NCBI GenBank assembly: GCA_030447725.1
Contig: JAUJOQ010000002.1
Location: forward strand, 329,916 to 393,915
Origin: Thermoleophilaceae bacterium
GTDB taxonomy: Bacteria; Actinomycetota; Thermoleophilia; Solirubrobacterales; Thermoleophilaceae
Direction of reading: 5' to 3'
DNA: 64,000 nucleotides
The notes under the pieces: model-generated
Databases searched by the model: none
What the model saw: only the letters and a program-made list of their open reading frames with translations
Told to the model about the DNA's origin: nothing
Position numbers and translations under genes: made by a program
In this document: positions 17,929 to 25,540 of the stretch, piece by piece
How the letters are laid out: each line of letters begins with the position of its first letter
Position numbering within the stretch: the first letter of the stretch is position 1

Positions 17929-18303
17929 GGTGTCTTCATCGCCAGGGAGAGCGGCCGGCCGATCGCCGAGCTGCCCGACCGCGTCGCCGTGTCCGTGGTG
18001 ACGATCGGAGAGCTCCAGCTGGGCGTCCTCGCGACCGGCGACTCCGACCTGCGCGCACGCCGCCCGGACACCCTCGCGCGCGCGCGTACCGCAGACCCGC
18101 GGCCGATCAGCGAACCGGTGATCGTCGCCTGGGCCAGGCTCGTCGCTGACTGCCGCAGCGCCGGCGTCCACCGCACCGTCCGACTGACCGGCGCCCTCAT
18201 AGCCGCAACCGCAGTCGAATACGGGCTCCCCGTCATCACCCAAGACGAACGCTTCGCCAAGATTGCCCGCGCGCATCGCCCGCTCGAAGTCATCCTCGTA
18301 TAG
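17929..18303 (+). pseudogene. VapC-like PIN-domain remnant lacking its N-terminus
   Basis: An open frame reading GVFIARESGRPIAELPDRV...SVVTIGELQLGVL and ending at TAG is clearly the body of a VapC toxin. The first strand with the catalytic Asp (usually L-D-T/S-S-VFIA) and a start codon are missing; the frame runs into the oppositely oriented VOC gene. The second conserved Asp (usually DALIAATA) is Gly (TGALIAATA), while Glu in TIGELQ and the TQDERF motif remain. No antitoxin gene is adjacent. This looks like a decayed toxin left after a deletion; the 104-residue ORF from GTG 17989 may still be translated. Confidence 0.7.
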
Positions 18304-18427
18304 CCCGCCGCGCTCAGGCAGCCGACGCCCGGCGGATGCGAAACGACGGCGCATCGGTCGAGGTTACTTGGCGCGTCAGGCCCGGCGAGGCCGGTTACCG
18401 CCTTTGGCGCTCGGGTATCCGGGGCCC

Positions 18428-19189
18428 ATGCAAATCAAGGGCAGCACGGCACTCGTCACCGGGAGCAACCGCGGCATCGGCCGCGCCATCGCCCAGGCGC
18501 TGGGCGAGAGAGGCGCCGAGGTACTGGGCGGCGTGCGCGAGCTCGACGACGATCACTCAGTCGAGGGGGTGGCCGGCGTGCGGCCCGTCCGCGTCGACCT
18601 CTCCTCGCCCGACTCGGTGGAGGCGGGCGTGCGCGAGCTCGGAGCGGATGCGTCGCGCATCGATCTGCTCGTGAACAACGCGGGCGTGTTCACCGGCGGG
18701 CTGTTTGACCGCACCGATGTGACGAAGGCCTACGAGTTGCTGCAGGTCAACCTGGCGGGACCCATGCACCTGACCCGCCTGCTGCTTCCCGGAATGCTCG
18801 AACGGGGGAAGGGCAAGATCGTGAACAACGCGTCGATCATCGGCCATGCGCCCTTCCCGGGGGCCGTGGTGTACGCCGCGTCTAAGGCGGGGCTGCACGG
18901 CTTCACCGAATCCCTGCGGCGAGAGCTCGACGAGACCGACGTGACGGTACTCGAGCTAATCACGCCGGGCGTTGACACGGACATGATGGACCAGGTGCAA
19001 CGCGAGCTGGACTCACACGCCAACACCGACGGATGGGACCACGTCGATCCGGAGGACTGGGCCGAGAAGGTGGCCGACGCGATCGAGAGCGACGACGACG
19101 AGCTAAACCCGGGCGGAGGCGAGCGGCTGGCCAAGCTGGTGCCGAAGGCGCTGCTCGATCTCGGCGCGAAGCGCAGCTTCAGCCGGTAG
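18428..19189 (+). CDS. Short-chain dehydrogenase/reductase
   Basis: A 253-residue SDR beginning at ATG 18428 (MQIKGSTALVTGSNRGIG); the ORF-track start at 18263 is too early. The Rossmann motif TGSNRGIG, NNAG, NNASIIG and the catalytic YAASK are intact. The C-terminal region (LITPGVDTDMMDQ, then an acidic segment) resembles SDRs acting on lipophilic substrates. Its substrate is unknown. Transcription appears independent, with about 120 bp separating it from the VapC remnant. Confidence 0.87.
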   Translation: MQIKGSTALVTGSNRGIGRAIAQALGERGAEVLGGVRELDDDHSVEGVAGVRPVRVDLSSPDSVEAGVRELGADASRIDLLVNNAGVFTGGLFDRTDVTKAYELLQVNLAGPMHLTRLLLPGMLERGKGKIVNNASIIGHAPFPGAVVYAASKAGLHGFTESLRRELDETDVTVLELITPGVDTDMMDQVQRELDSHANTDGWDHVDPEDWAEKVADAIESDDDELNPGGGERLAKLVPKALLDLGAKRSFSR

Positions 19190-19203
19190 GGCGCTGTCGG
19201 CAG

Positions 19204-19608
19204 TCAGTGTGGGCCGGGCACGCGCTCCTCGCCCTCCGGAATCCGGCCGTCGCGCCCCACGTAGCCGCCCTTGGCGCCCACGATCACGAGCACTGCCTCC
19301 CCCTCTCCCACGTTCTCCATCTTGCGGTGGGTGGCGGCGTCCACGCGCGCGAGGCCGCCGGCGGTCAGGGTGTGCTTCGAGCCATCACCGAACTCCATCT
19401 CCACCGTGCCCTGGTGGATGAAGTAGAGCTCCTCCTGCTCGTCGTGGAAGTGAAAGCCGGTCTCGACGCCCTCGGGCAGGATGATCGCGTTCACTCCCAG
19501 CTCGGCCACCTCGAGCTCTCGCCGGATCTTGCGGAAGCCGGGGCCCTCGCCGAGGGCTTCGATGCTGCCGACCGCGAAGCCGTCGCCCTTCTGGACGCCG
19601 CCCGCCAT
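19204..19608 (-). CDS. Cupin-domain protein
   Basis: A 134-residue single cupin. Motif 1 is ETGFHFHDEQEELYFIHQG (residues about 48-66), with two His and one Glu as metal ligands, and motif 2 is the region DAATHRKMEN with the final His. Such proteins can be dioxygenases, isomerases or ligand-binding proteins, and no substrate is predictable. ATG overlaps the stop of the upstream acidic gene by one base (TGATG), so the two are co-translated. Confidence 0.83.
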   Translation of the reverse strand: MAGGVQKGDGFAVGSIEALGEGPGFRKIRRELEVAELGVNAIILPEGVETGFHFHDEQEELYFIHQGTVEMEFGDGSKHTLTAGGLARVDAATHRKMENVGEGEAVLVIVGAKGGYVGRDGRIPEGEERVPGPH

Positions 19609-19850
19609 CAGTCCGCGGCGTCCTCGGCCGACTCGCCATGCTCGCTCTCGGCAGTCTGCGCGGCATCGCCCTCATCGCCCGGGTCGGGGACGGCGCCGGG
19701 CACGCTCGCGTCGGCCTGCTTGTGCTCCCAGTCGGCCTTGGTGGCGTCGATGTCCTCCCCGAGCTTGTCGCCCTGCTGCTTGAGATCCTCGGCTTCGCGG
19801 TCGCCCCCGGCGGCCAGCTTCTGATGATCGCTTCCGGTTTCGTCGTTCAT
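19608..19850 (-). CDS. Small acidic hydrophilic protein, function unknown
   Basis: An 80-residue protein with no hydrophobic core and very high Asp/Glu/Ala/Lys content (MNDETGSDHQKLAAGGDREAE at the start). It resembles intrinsically disordered hydrophilic stress-type proteins by composition only. It is coupled to the cupin gene by a TGATG overlap. No motif identifies a function. Confidence 0.6.
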   Translation of the reverse strand: MNDETGSDHQKLAAGGDREAEDLKQQGDKLGEDIDATKADWEHKQADASVPGAVPDPGDEGDAAQTAESEHGESAEDAAD

Positions 19851-19891
19851 GAGGTTCGAGTACCCCTCGCCCCGAGCGCGCTAAACGGCCC

Positions 19892-20674
19892 TCAGCCGCC
19901 CGCCGCCTCCGCTCGCCGCAGGCCGGTGACCGCCCATACGGCCAGCGCCAGCGCCAGCCCGGCCGCGGCTCCGAAGGCGAGCAGCACCTCCGTCTCGGCG
20001 CCCGAGATGAAGCCGCGGCCGGCCTCGATGATGGCTGTCAGCGGGTTCACCCTGGCCGCCGACTCCACCCATCCGCTGAGCAGGTCGATCGGCACGTAGA
20101 CCGGTGCCAGGAAGAGGATCAGGAAGACCGGTGTCTGCATGAGCGGCCCGGCCTGGACCGACCGGATGCGCAGGGCGATGCCCGCCGCCCACATCAGCGC
20201 CGCGAGGTTGACGATCCCGGCCAGCGCGTAGAGACCGAACAGGTCGACGGCGCCACCGCCCACCCCCATCCCCACCACGATGGCGATTGCCGTGAGAAGC
20301 ACCCAGATGAACACCGCGCGGGCGAAGGCAGAGATCGCGTAGCCGGCGAGAATCCCCAGTCGGTTGGGCGCCGCCAGCATCATCCGCCTGCCGAAGCCAG
20401 ACTCGAAGTCGCGGGCCAGCGCGAAGCCGGTGAACACCCCGCCGAAGGCCGATGCCTGCAGGAGCACGAACACGAACTGGAACGCGGTGTAGTCGCCGGC
20501 GAAGTTGAAGCCCGGCGCGCTCGACACCCGTGACAGACCGCCGGCGAACGCCGTGAAGAAGAACAGGGGAAACAGCAGCGCCGGCACGATCAGCACCGGG
20601 TTGGTGAAGAAGTTGTTCAGGTTTCGCCACGTCACCGCCAAGGCGATGCTGCGGGTGCGCGCGAAGCCGCTCAC
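19892..20674 (-). CDS. ABC-2 type permease (exporter subunit 2)
   Basis: A 260-residue membrane protein with about six helices. The GTG start at 20674 overlaps the stop of the neighbouring permease (GTGA). The N-terminus VSGFARTRSIALAVTWRNLNNFFTNP and the loop ARDFESGFGRRMMLAAP fit DrrB-type permeases. It is the third gene of an exporter operon (ATPase, permease, permease) divergent from a MarR regulator, so the complex probably contains a heterodimeric membrane domain. The longer ORF-track frame to 20854 is not real. Confidence 0.85.
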   Translation of the reverse strand: MSGFARTRSIALAVTWRNLNNFFTNPVLIVPALLFPLFFFTAFAGGLSRVSSAPGFNFAGDYTAFQFVFVLLQASAFGGVFTGFALARDFESGFGRRMMLAAPNRLGILAGYAISAFARAVFIWVLLTAIAIVVGMGVGGGAVDLFGLYALAGIVNLAALMWAAGIALRIRSVQAGPLMQTPVFLILFLAPVYVPIDLLSGWVESAARVNPLTAIIEAGRGFISGAETEVLLAFGAAAGLALALAVWAVTGLRRAEAAGG

Positions 20675-21447
20675 GTGCGCACCAACCTGGTGCGCAGCCT
20701 GGCCACCGCGAGCGCGAGGAACACCACGCCGATGGCTATTCCGCACCCGAATGCGAGGGCCAGCGCCTCGCCGTCGAAGCCCACGATGAACAGCGAGCGC
20801 ACTCCCTCGAGCAGATAGCTCACCGGGTTGGCGGTGGCGATCGTGCGAAACCACTCTTGCTCGATCAGGTCGCGCGGGAGGGCCATCGAAGAGAGGAACA
20901 GGAACACGAACATGACCGGGAACAGGCCCTGCACCGCCTCCCCGTCGCCGAAGCGAAAGGCGGCGTACACACCCACGCAGCCGAAGGCGAACGCGATCAC
21001 CAGCGACAGCGCGAACAGCACCAGCGCGCCGGCCACGCCCGCCGCGAGCGTCGCCCCCGCGGCCAGGCCGATCGCCAGGTAGACCACCGCGTTGAGCAGG
21101 CCGAGCGCGACCACGCCGGCCAGCTGCCCGGTGATCAACGCCACCCCGCTCATGGGCGTCAGGGCCAGCCGGTCGAGGAAGCCCGTCTCGACGTCGCGCG
21201 CCAGGTCCGCTCCCCCGTTGGATACCGCAAAGATGCCCGACTGGATGAAGGGCACCGCGAGCGCGAACGTCAGGTAGGAGTCGGTCGGGAAGCCGGGGAG
21301 GTCCGTGGCGGCGTCCAGGCCACCCGCGTTGATCGCCAGCAGGAAGAGCGGGAAGGTGATCGTCGGTATCACCTGGGCCGGCTGGCGCAGCGTGCGCACC
21401 AGCGAGCGGCGGGCCAGCTCACGTGTCTGGATCCAGACCGGGCTCAA
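20671..21447 (-). CDS. ABC-2 type permease (exporter subunit 1)
   Basis: A 258-residue permease with six predicted helices. The start is TTG at 21447, in a TTGA overlap with the ATPase stop, giving LSPVWIQTRELARRSL. The cytosolic loop ARDVETGFLDRLALTPMSG and the closing NPVSYLLEGVRSLFIVGFD are DrrB/ABC-2 signatures. The ORF track extends the frame through antisense sequence of the ATPase. It pairs with the next gene as the membrane part of the exporter. Confidence 0.85.
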   Translation of the reverse strand: MSPVWIQTRELARRSLVRTLRQPAQVIPTITFPLFLLAINAGGLDAATDLPGFPTDSYLTFALAVPFIQSGIFAVSNGGADLARDVETGFLDRLALTPMSGVALITGQLAGVVALGLLNAVVYLAIGLAAGATLAAGVAGALVLFALSLVIAFAFGCVGVYAAFRFGDGEAVQGLFPVMFVFLFLSSMALPRDLIEQEWFRTIATANPVSYLLEGVRSLFIVGFDGEALALAFGCGIAIGVVFLALAVARLRTRLVRT

Positions 21448-22478
21448 GCCGTTGCCGGTTGGACGGCTGCCACGTTGGGAGCGCCGGTTTCGGCATCGCC
21501 GTCCTCGTCGTCCTGGTCGGCTCCCTCGAGCGTGCGGCCCGTCTTGGCCAGAAACACGTCGTCGAGGGTGGGCGCGTGAAGCTGGAGATGTGCCACCTCG
21601 ATGCCCTCGGCGTCCAGGGCACGCACCACTTCGGCCAGCGAGCCCGAGCCGCCCTTCAGGCGCACAGCGATGCTCTCGTCGGCGTGGTGCGGGCAGTCGT
21701 CGCCACCAAAACGGTGCAGTACACGCATCACGTCCTCGTAGCGGGAGGGGTCCACGGGCACGGCCTCCACGCTCGGCTCGCCGATCTCGGCCTTCAGCGA
21801 CTCCGGCGTGCCTTCGGCCACGATCACGCCGCTGTCGATGATGCCCACCCGGTCCGCCAGCGAGTCGGCCTCCTCGAGGTACTGCGTGGTGAGGAAGACC
21901 GTGACGCCCTCCTGCTTGGCCAGGCGCCGCACCTCCTCCCACAGCGAGCTGCGGCTCTGGGGGTCGAGCCCGGTGGTGGGCTCGTCCAGGAAGAGGATGC
22001 GCGGTCCGTGCACGAGCGCCAGAGCCAGGTCGAGGCGGCGTTTCATCCCGCCCGAATAGCCGCCCACCTTGCGGTCGGCGGCGTCGGCGAGGCCCAGACG
22101 CGCGATCAGGTCATCGCCACGGCGACGGCGCTCGGCCCTAGGGAGGCCATGCAGCGCGGTCTGCAGGCGCATGTGCTCACGCGCGCTGAGGTAGGGGTCG
22201 AGCGCGGCTTCCTGAAGCGCGGCGCCGATGTTCTCGCGCACCCGGGCGCCGTCCTCGCGCACCTCGTAGCCGGCCACGCGAGCGGTGCCGTCGTCGGGGG
22301 GCAGCAGCGTCGTGAGCATGAGCACGGTAGTCGACTTGCCGGCTCCGTTCGGGCCCAGGAATCCGTAGATCTCGCCCGGGTCGACGTGGAGGTCGATGCC
22401 GTCGACCGCGCGCGGGCCCTTCTTGAACTCCTTCACGAGGCCCTCGACCTCGATGCTGGCCGGGCGTTGATCGCTCAT
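21444..22478 (-). CDS. DrrA-like ABC exporter ATPase
   Basis: A 344-residue ATPase starting at MSDQRPASIEVEG (22478). Walker A is GPNGAGKSTT, the signature is YSGGMKRRL, Walker B is ILFLDEPTTG and the switch region is LTTQYLEEADSLADR. A Gln replaces the usual His in this switch (TTQ), which is normal for DrrA proteins. The C-terminal DrrA-type extension includes LQLHAPTLDDVFLAKTG. It is the first gene of the operon. Its promoter lies in the 22479-22543 intergenic region, where a MarR-type palindrome is visible, so the exporter is probably derepressed by a drug-like ligand. Confidence 0.9.
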   Translation of the reverse strand: MSDQRPASIEVEGLVKEFKKGPRAVDGIDLHVDPGEIYGFLGPNGAGKSTTVLMLTTLLPPDDGTARVAGYEVREDGARVRENIGAALQEAALDPYLSAREHMRLQTALHGLPRAERRRRGDDLIARLGLADAADRKVGGYSGGMKRRLDLALALVHGPRILFLDEPTTGLDPQSRSSLWEEVRRLAKQEGVTVFLTTQYLEEADSLADRVGIIDSGVIVAEGTPESLKAEIGEPSVEAVPVDPSRYEDVMRVLHRFGGDDCPHHADESIAVRLKGGSGSLAEVVRALDAEGIEVAHLQLHAPTLDDVFLAKTGRTLEGADQDDEDGDAETGAPNVAAVQPATA

Positions 22479-22500
22479 GTCGAGCAGGCTAGGCCGAATA

Positions 22501-22515
22501 GTTGACCTTGTCAAC
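22501..22515. promoter_or_regulatory. MarR-type operator palindrome
   Basis: A perfect inverted repeat GTTGAC-CTT-GTCAAC lies between the divergent marR-like gene and the exporter operon. It overlaps the likely -35 element of the regulator gene and sits about 20 bp upstream of the exporter ATPase start. Its size, symmetry and position fit a dimeric winged-helix MarR repressor controlling both directions, but binding is inferred. Confidence 0.72.
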
Positions 22516-22537
22516 CATTGTCTCTTTCAATTATGCT
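22508..22537 (+). promoter_or_regulatory. Predicted promoter of the MarR regulator
   Basis: TTGTCA (22508-22513) and TATGCT (22532-22537), spaced by 18 bp, resemble a sigma-70-type promoter. The -35 box is embedded in the operator palindrome, which would allow autorepression. A GTG begins 6 nt after the -10, so the transcript may be leaderless or nearly so. Confidence 0.5.
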
Positions 22538-22543
22538 GGCTAC

Positions 22544-22981
22544 GTGGGCACCATGACGAGCAAGGACCCCGCGACCGAGGCATGGAAGCTCCTCCTGGAG
22601 CTGTGGTGGTCAGAGCGCCCTCCCCGCTTTCCGGCAGTGGCCGGTGAGTTCGGGCTCTCCCCGATGGCGCTCGGTCTGCTGAAGAGCCTCGAGCCCGGCA
22701 CCGAGCTGCCGATGAGCACGATGGCCGAGTGGCTGTTCTGCGACGCCTCCAACGTGACGTCCATGGTCGACCGCCTCGAGGCCCGTGGGCTCATCGAGCG
22801 CCGCGACCGCCCCAAGGACCGGCGGGTCAAGCTGCTCGCCCTGACCGCCGAGGGCGAAGCCCTGCGCGAACGCGCTCTCCAACGCCTGCACGAGCCACCC
22901 GAGGCACTCGCCTCGCTGTCTGTGGCCGACCAGCGGGTGCTGCGCGACACGCTGCGTCGCGCCCTGTCGACCGGGGGTTAA
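22544..22981 (+). CDS. MarR-family transcriptional regulator
   Basis: About 145 residues. The winged helix-turn-helix is clear: STMAEWLFCDASNVTSMVDRLEARGLIERRDRPKDRRVKLLALTAEGE, with the conserved D-x-R wing (DRRVK). The start could be GTG 22544 (6 nt after the -10, suggesting a leaderless message) or ATG 22553 (MTSKDPATEAWK). It is transcribed divergently from the three-gene ABC exporter and shares a palindromic operator with it, so it most likely represses the exporter and itself until a ligand binds. Confidence 0.87.
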   Translation: MGTMTSKDPATEAWKLLLELWWSERPPRFPAVAGEFGLSPMALGLLKSLEPGTELPMSTMAEWLFCDASNVTSMVDRLEARGLIERRDRPKDRRVKLLALTAEGEALRERALQRLHEPPEALASLSVADQRVLRDTLRRALSTGG

Positions 22982-22991
22982 CCTGGGCCCG

Positions 22992-23789
22992 ATGGCGACA
23001 GGCGATCAGGCCCCCGAGCAGCTCATCCGGCGCTGGCTCGACGAGCACGGCCCGGCCACCGTCGGAATGGGAGCGCTGGCGCAGTCCTGGGAGCTGGAGA
23101 GCCTCGAAGACGCCGACCGGCGGGCGATAGCCGGAGCCCTTCGAGAGGCCGGAGTCGCAGTCGACCCGCCCCTGGAAAGCGCGGAGGGCACGGACAGGCT
23201 CTCGTTGAGGGTGGCGGAGGCGGCGGGGGCAGCCGCGTCGCATCCGGTCGGTTTGACCCCGCATATAGGGGTCAAACCGACCGAGAAGAGCGAGCCGGCC
23301 TTCCCCGCGCCCGCCACTGGCGACAGCTCCCCCGATACCGAGACAGCGCGCGCGCCGTACCACTCAGAGGCACGACGGGCCGAGCCGGCGAACCGTTCCA
23401 GAAGCGACACGGAGCCTGGGCCTGGGCTTGCTCTCGCGATGCGCCTCGTCCCGATCGCCCTCGCGCTGATGGTGTTCGGATCGCTGGGTCCTTGGGCCAG
23501 GGATGTCTTCGTGACCGACTACGGGATCGACCGGTCCGGCTACGCAATCCTCGCGATCACACTCGTGGCCGGCCTCCTGCTGGCCCTCCACGCACGGCGC
23601 GGCAGACGCTCGCTTCTGCCCCTCGCTGCCGCGCTGCTCGCCACCGCCGCCCTCGTGATACTGGCGGCCGACTTCCGCGAGCTGGTGGACGACGGGCTCG
23701 TGAGCCCGGCGTGGGGACTCTACCTCGCGTTCGCCGGGTCGGCGGCCCTGGTGGCGCTCTCGATGGCGCTGCTCACCGACCGCCGCTGA
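22992..23789 (+). CDS. Four-helix membrane protein with in-frame palindrome, function unknown
   Basis: A 265-residue protein. Residues 1-75 are a soluble helical domain (EQLIRRWLDEHGPATVG), possibly helix-turn-helix-like. Residues about 85-140 are a disordered linker, and residues about 145-265 hold four membrane helices (LVPIALALMVFGSLGPW, then AILAITLVAGLLLALH and two more). The linker includes VGLTPHIGVKPT, encoded by a perfect 37-bp palindrome that looks like an inserted repeat kept in frame. It follows marR by 10 bp and may share its transcript. No family recognised. Confidence 0.7.
   Translation: MATGDQAPEQLIRRWLDEHGPATVGMGALAQSWELESLEDADRRAIAGALREAGVAVDPPLESAEGTDRLSLRVAEAAGAAASHPVGLTPHIGVKPTEKSEPAFPAPATGDSSPDTETARAPYHSEARRAEPANRSRSDTEPGPGLALAMRLVPIALALMVFGSLGPWARDVFVTDYGIDRSGYAILAITLVAGLLLALHARRGRRSLLPLAAALLATAALVILAADFRELVDDGLVSPAWGLYLAFAGSAALVALSMALLTDRR
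23246..23282. repeat. Perfect palindrome inside a coding region (15-bp stem, 7-nt loop)
   Basis: GGTCGGTTTGACCCC, then GCATATA, then GGGGTCAAACCGACC form a perfect 15-bp inverted repeat. The AT-containing sequence differs in composition from the surrounding gene. It lies in codons about 85-97 of the membrane protein at 22992, keeping the frame open. In mRNA it would form a very stable hairpin. It is distinct in sequence from the 38-bp element at 1-38 and 39900-39937. I found no second copy in this window by eye. Confidence 0.8.
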
Positions 23790-23842
23790 GCGAGCTCTAC
23801 CAACCGCCTGCGCCTCCGCGGCCCCGCGCCACGCCGCTGCGG

Positions 23843-24718
23843 CTAGCCGTTCACGACTGAGCCTCCGTTGGGATGCAGCACCTGGCCGCTCATGAATGCC
23901 GAGTCCTCGCTGGCGAGGAAGACGTAGGACGTCGCGATCTCACCGGGCTGGCCCACGCGTCCCATCGGCGTCCCCTCGCCGAAGCTCTCCACCGCGTCCG
24001 CCGGGAAGGTCGCCGGGATGAGCGGCGTCCACACCGGACCCGGCGCCACCGCGTTCACCCGTATCCCCTTCTCGACCAGCTCGTTGGACAGGCCGCGGGT
24101 GAAGGCCACGATCGCACCGTTGCTGGCGGTGTAGTCGATGAAGGTCGGGTTGCCCTGGTAGGCGGTGACCGACGTGGTGTTGACGATCGCGCTGCCCTCG
24201 GAGAGGTGGGGCAGTGCGGCCTTGACGAGGTAGAACATCGAGAACACGTTGGTCTCGAAGGTGCGCTGCAACTGGTGGGCGGTGATGTCGGCGATCGAGT
24301 TGCGAGGGTGCTGCTCGCCCGCATGGTTGATCAGGACATCCAAGCCCCCGAGCGCGTCGACCGTGCGGCTGACGGCCGTCTGGCAGTTGTCCTCCTCGCG
24401 GATGTCACACGCGATCGACACGCCCTGGCGGCCCTCCGCCTCTACCATGCTCACGGCTTCCTCGGCGTCGTCGTGCTCGTCGAGGTAGACGATCGACACG
24501 TCGGCCCCTTCCCTTGCGAAGAGCACGGCCACCGCGCGACCGATGCCGCTGTCGCCGCCTGTGATGAGCGCGCGGCGGCCGTCGAGCTTGCCCGAGCCCG
24601 CGTAGTTCTCGGGCACCGTGACAGGGCGGGGCTCCATCTCCGCCTCGATGCCCGGCTGGCGAGGCTGGTGCTGCGGCGGGCGCTGTTTCTCGGAGGCGTC
24701 CGCATCGGAAGTTGTCAT
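23843..24718 (-). CDS. SDR of the general-stress (YdaD/YhxC-like) type with altered active site
   Basis: A 291-residue SDR starting at MTTSDADASEKQRPP (24718). The disordered N-terminal extension with QPG and the LITGGDSGIGRAVA motif match the Gsp39/YdaD group. The usual NNAGEQH is NHAGEQH, and the catalytic YxxxK is YTASN: the Lys codon position is AAC (Asn). The rest of the fold (VAPGPVWTPLIP, LHPNGGSVVNG) is intact. Loss of the Lys would normally abolish dehydrogenase activity, so this may be an inactive or altered family member, or contain a base error. Confidence 0.85.
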   Translation of the reverse strand: MTTSDADASEKQRPPQHQPRQPGIEAEMEPRPVTVPENYAGSGKLDGRRALITGGDSGIGRAVAVLFAREGADVSIVYLDEHDDAEEAVSMVEAEGRQGVSIACDIREEDNCQTAVSRTVDALGGLDVLINHAGEQHPRNSIADITAHQLQRTFETNVFSMFYLVKAALPHLSEGSAIVNTTSVTAYQGNPTFIDYTASNGAIVAFTRGLSNELVEKGIRVNAVAPGPVWTPLIPATFPADAVESFGEGTPMGRVGQPGEIATSYVFLASEDSAFMSGQVLHPNGGSVVNG

Positions 24719-24753
24719 GTCGCCCTGCTCGAGGTTTGGCTCATGGGAGAGGG

Positions 24754-25461
24754 CTACCCGAGGCCGCCGCGTCCATGCCCCACTTGGCGCTTGAGGAGGC
24801 GATGCACGGTGATGCGGGGATCGTCGCGGGTGGAGACCTCGGTCAGCTCCCATGCCGATTCCGCACCCTCGAAGAAGGCCTGTGCGGGCGCGCGGCCGGG
24901 CTCCGACAGCAACACGGTGTCCGAGAGGCGCGGCAGCAGCTCGAGGAGCGTCCGCGACTTCGGCCGCTCGTAGAGCACGTCAGCGGCCAGCACCAGATCC
25001 CAGGGGGCCCCGTCGACGAGAACACCGGGATCGTTCCAGTCAGCTGCCACCGTGCGGACCTCCACGCCGTTGCGAGCTGCATTGGCGGCCGTGGCACGCA
25101 CCGCTTGCGCCGACCAGTCGGATGCAGTCGCGCGCGCTCCTCCCCGGGCCGCGGCGATGCTCGGCAGTCCGAGCCCGCAACCCAGCTCCAGCACCCGCCG
25201 GCCGCTGACGTGCTCACGCGCCACCGCCTCTGCCAGAGCCACGGCGCTGCCCCACAGGTGCGCCCAGTAGGGCAGCAGCTCCTCACGCTCGAAGGCCTCC
25301 TCGGTGAGCAGGCTCTCCCACTCGCGCGGTCGCAGGAGCACGATGTCGCGCCCGGCGATGCATACCCGTTCCTCGACGACGTCGCGACCCGCGTCCACCC
25401 CGAGCCGATACCCGCGTCCGGCCGCTTCTGCTCCCACACCGGCGCTCACGAGCGGCGACAT
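24754..25461 (-). CDS. SAM-dependent methyltransferase (METTL/ETFB-KMT-like)
   Basis: A 235-residue class I methyltransferase. The segment LPYWAHLWGSAVALAEAV before motif I is characteristic of the lysine-methyltransferase-like family that includes nicotinamide and ETF-beta methyltransferases. Motif I is VLELGCGLGLPSIAAA. Later motifs are ATASDWSAQAV and the post-motif DLVLAADVLYE. The substrate may be a protein lysine or a small molecule. It is 35 bp upstream of the SDR on the same strand. Confidence 0.82.
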   Translation of the reverse strand: MSPLVSAGVGAEAAGRGYRLGVDAGRDVVEERVCIAGRDIVLLRPREWESLLTEEAFEREELLPYWAHLWGSAVALAEAVAREHVSGRRVLELGCGLGLPSIAAARGGARATASDWSAQAVRATAANAARNGVEVRTVAADWNDPGVLVDGAPWDLVLAADVLYERPKSRTLLELLPRLSDTVLLSEPGRAPAQAFFEGAESAWELTEVSTRDDPRITVHRLLKRQVGHGRGGLG

Positions 25462-25540
25462 GGCCTGACTGCCCTACCCTGCACGAGATCTTGCGAGCGC
25501 CACGTCGAGTGGCGAGCGCCGTTAGGACTGAACGACCGCC

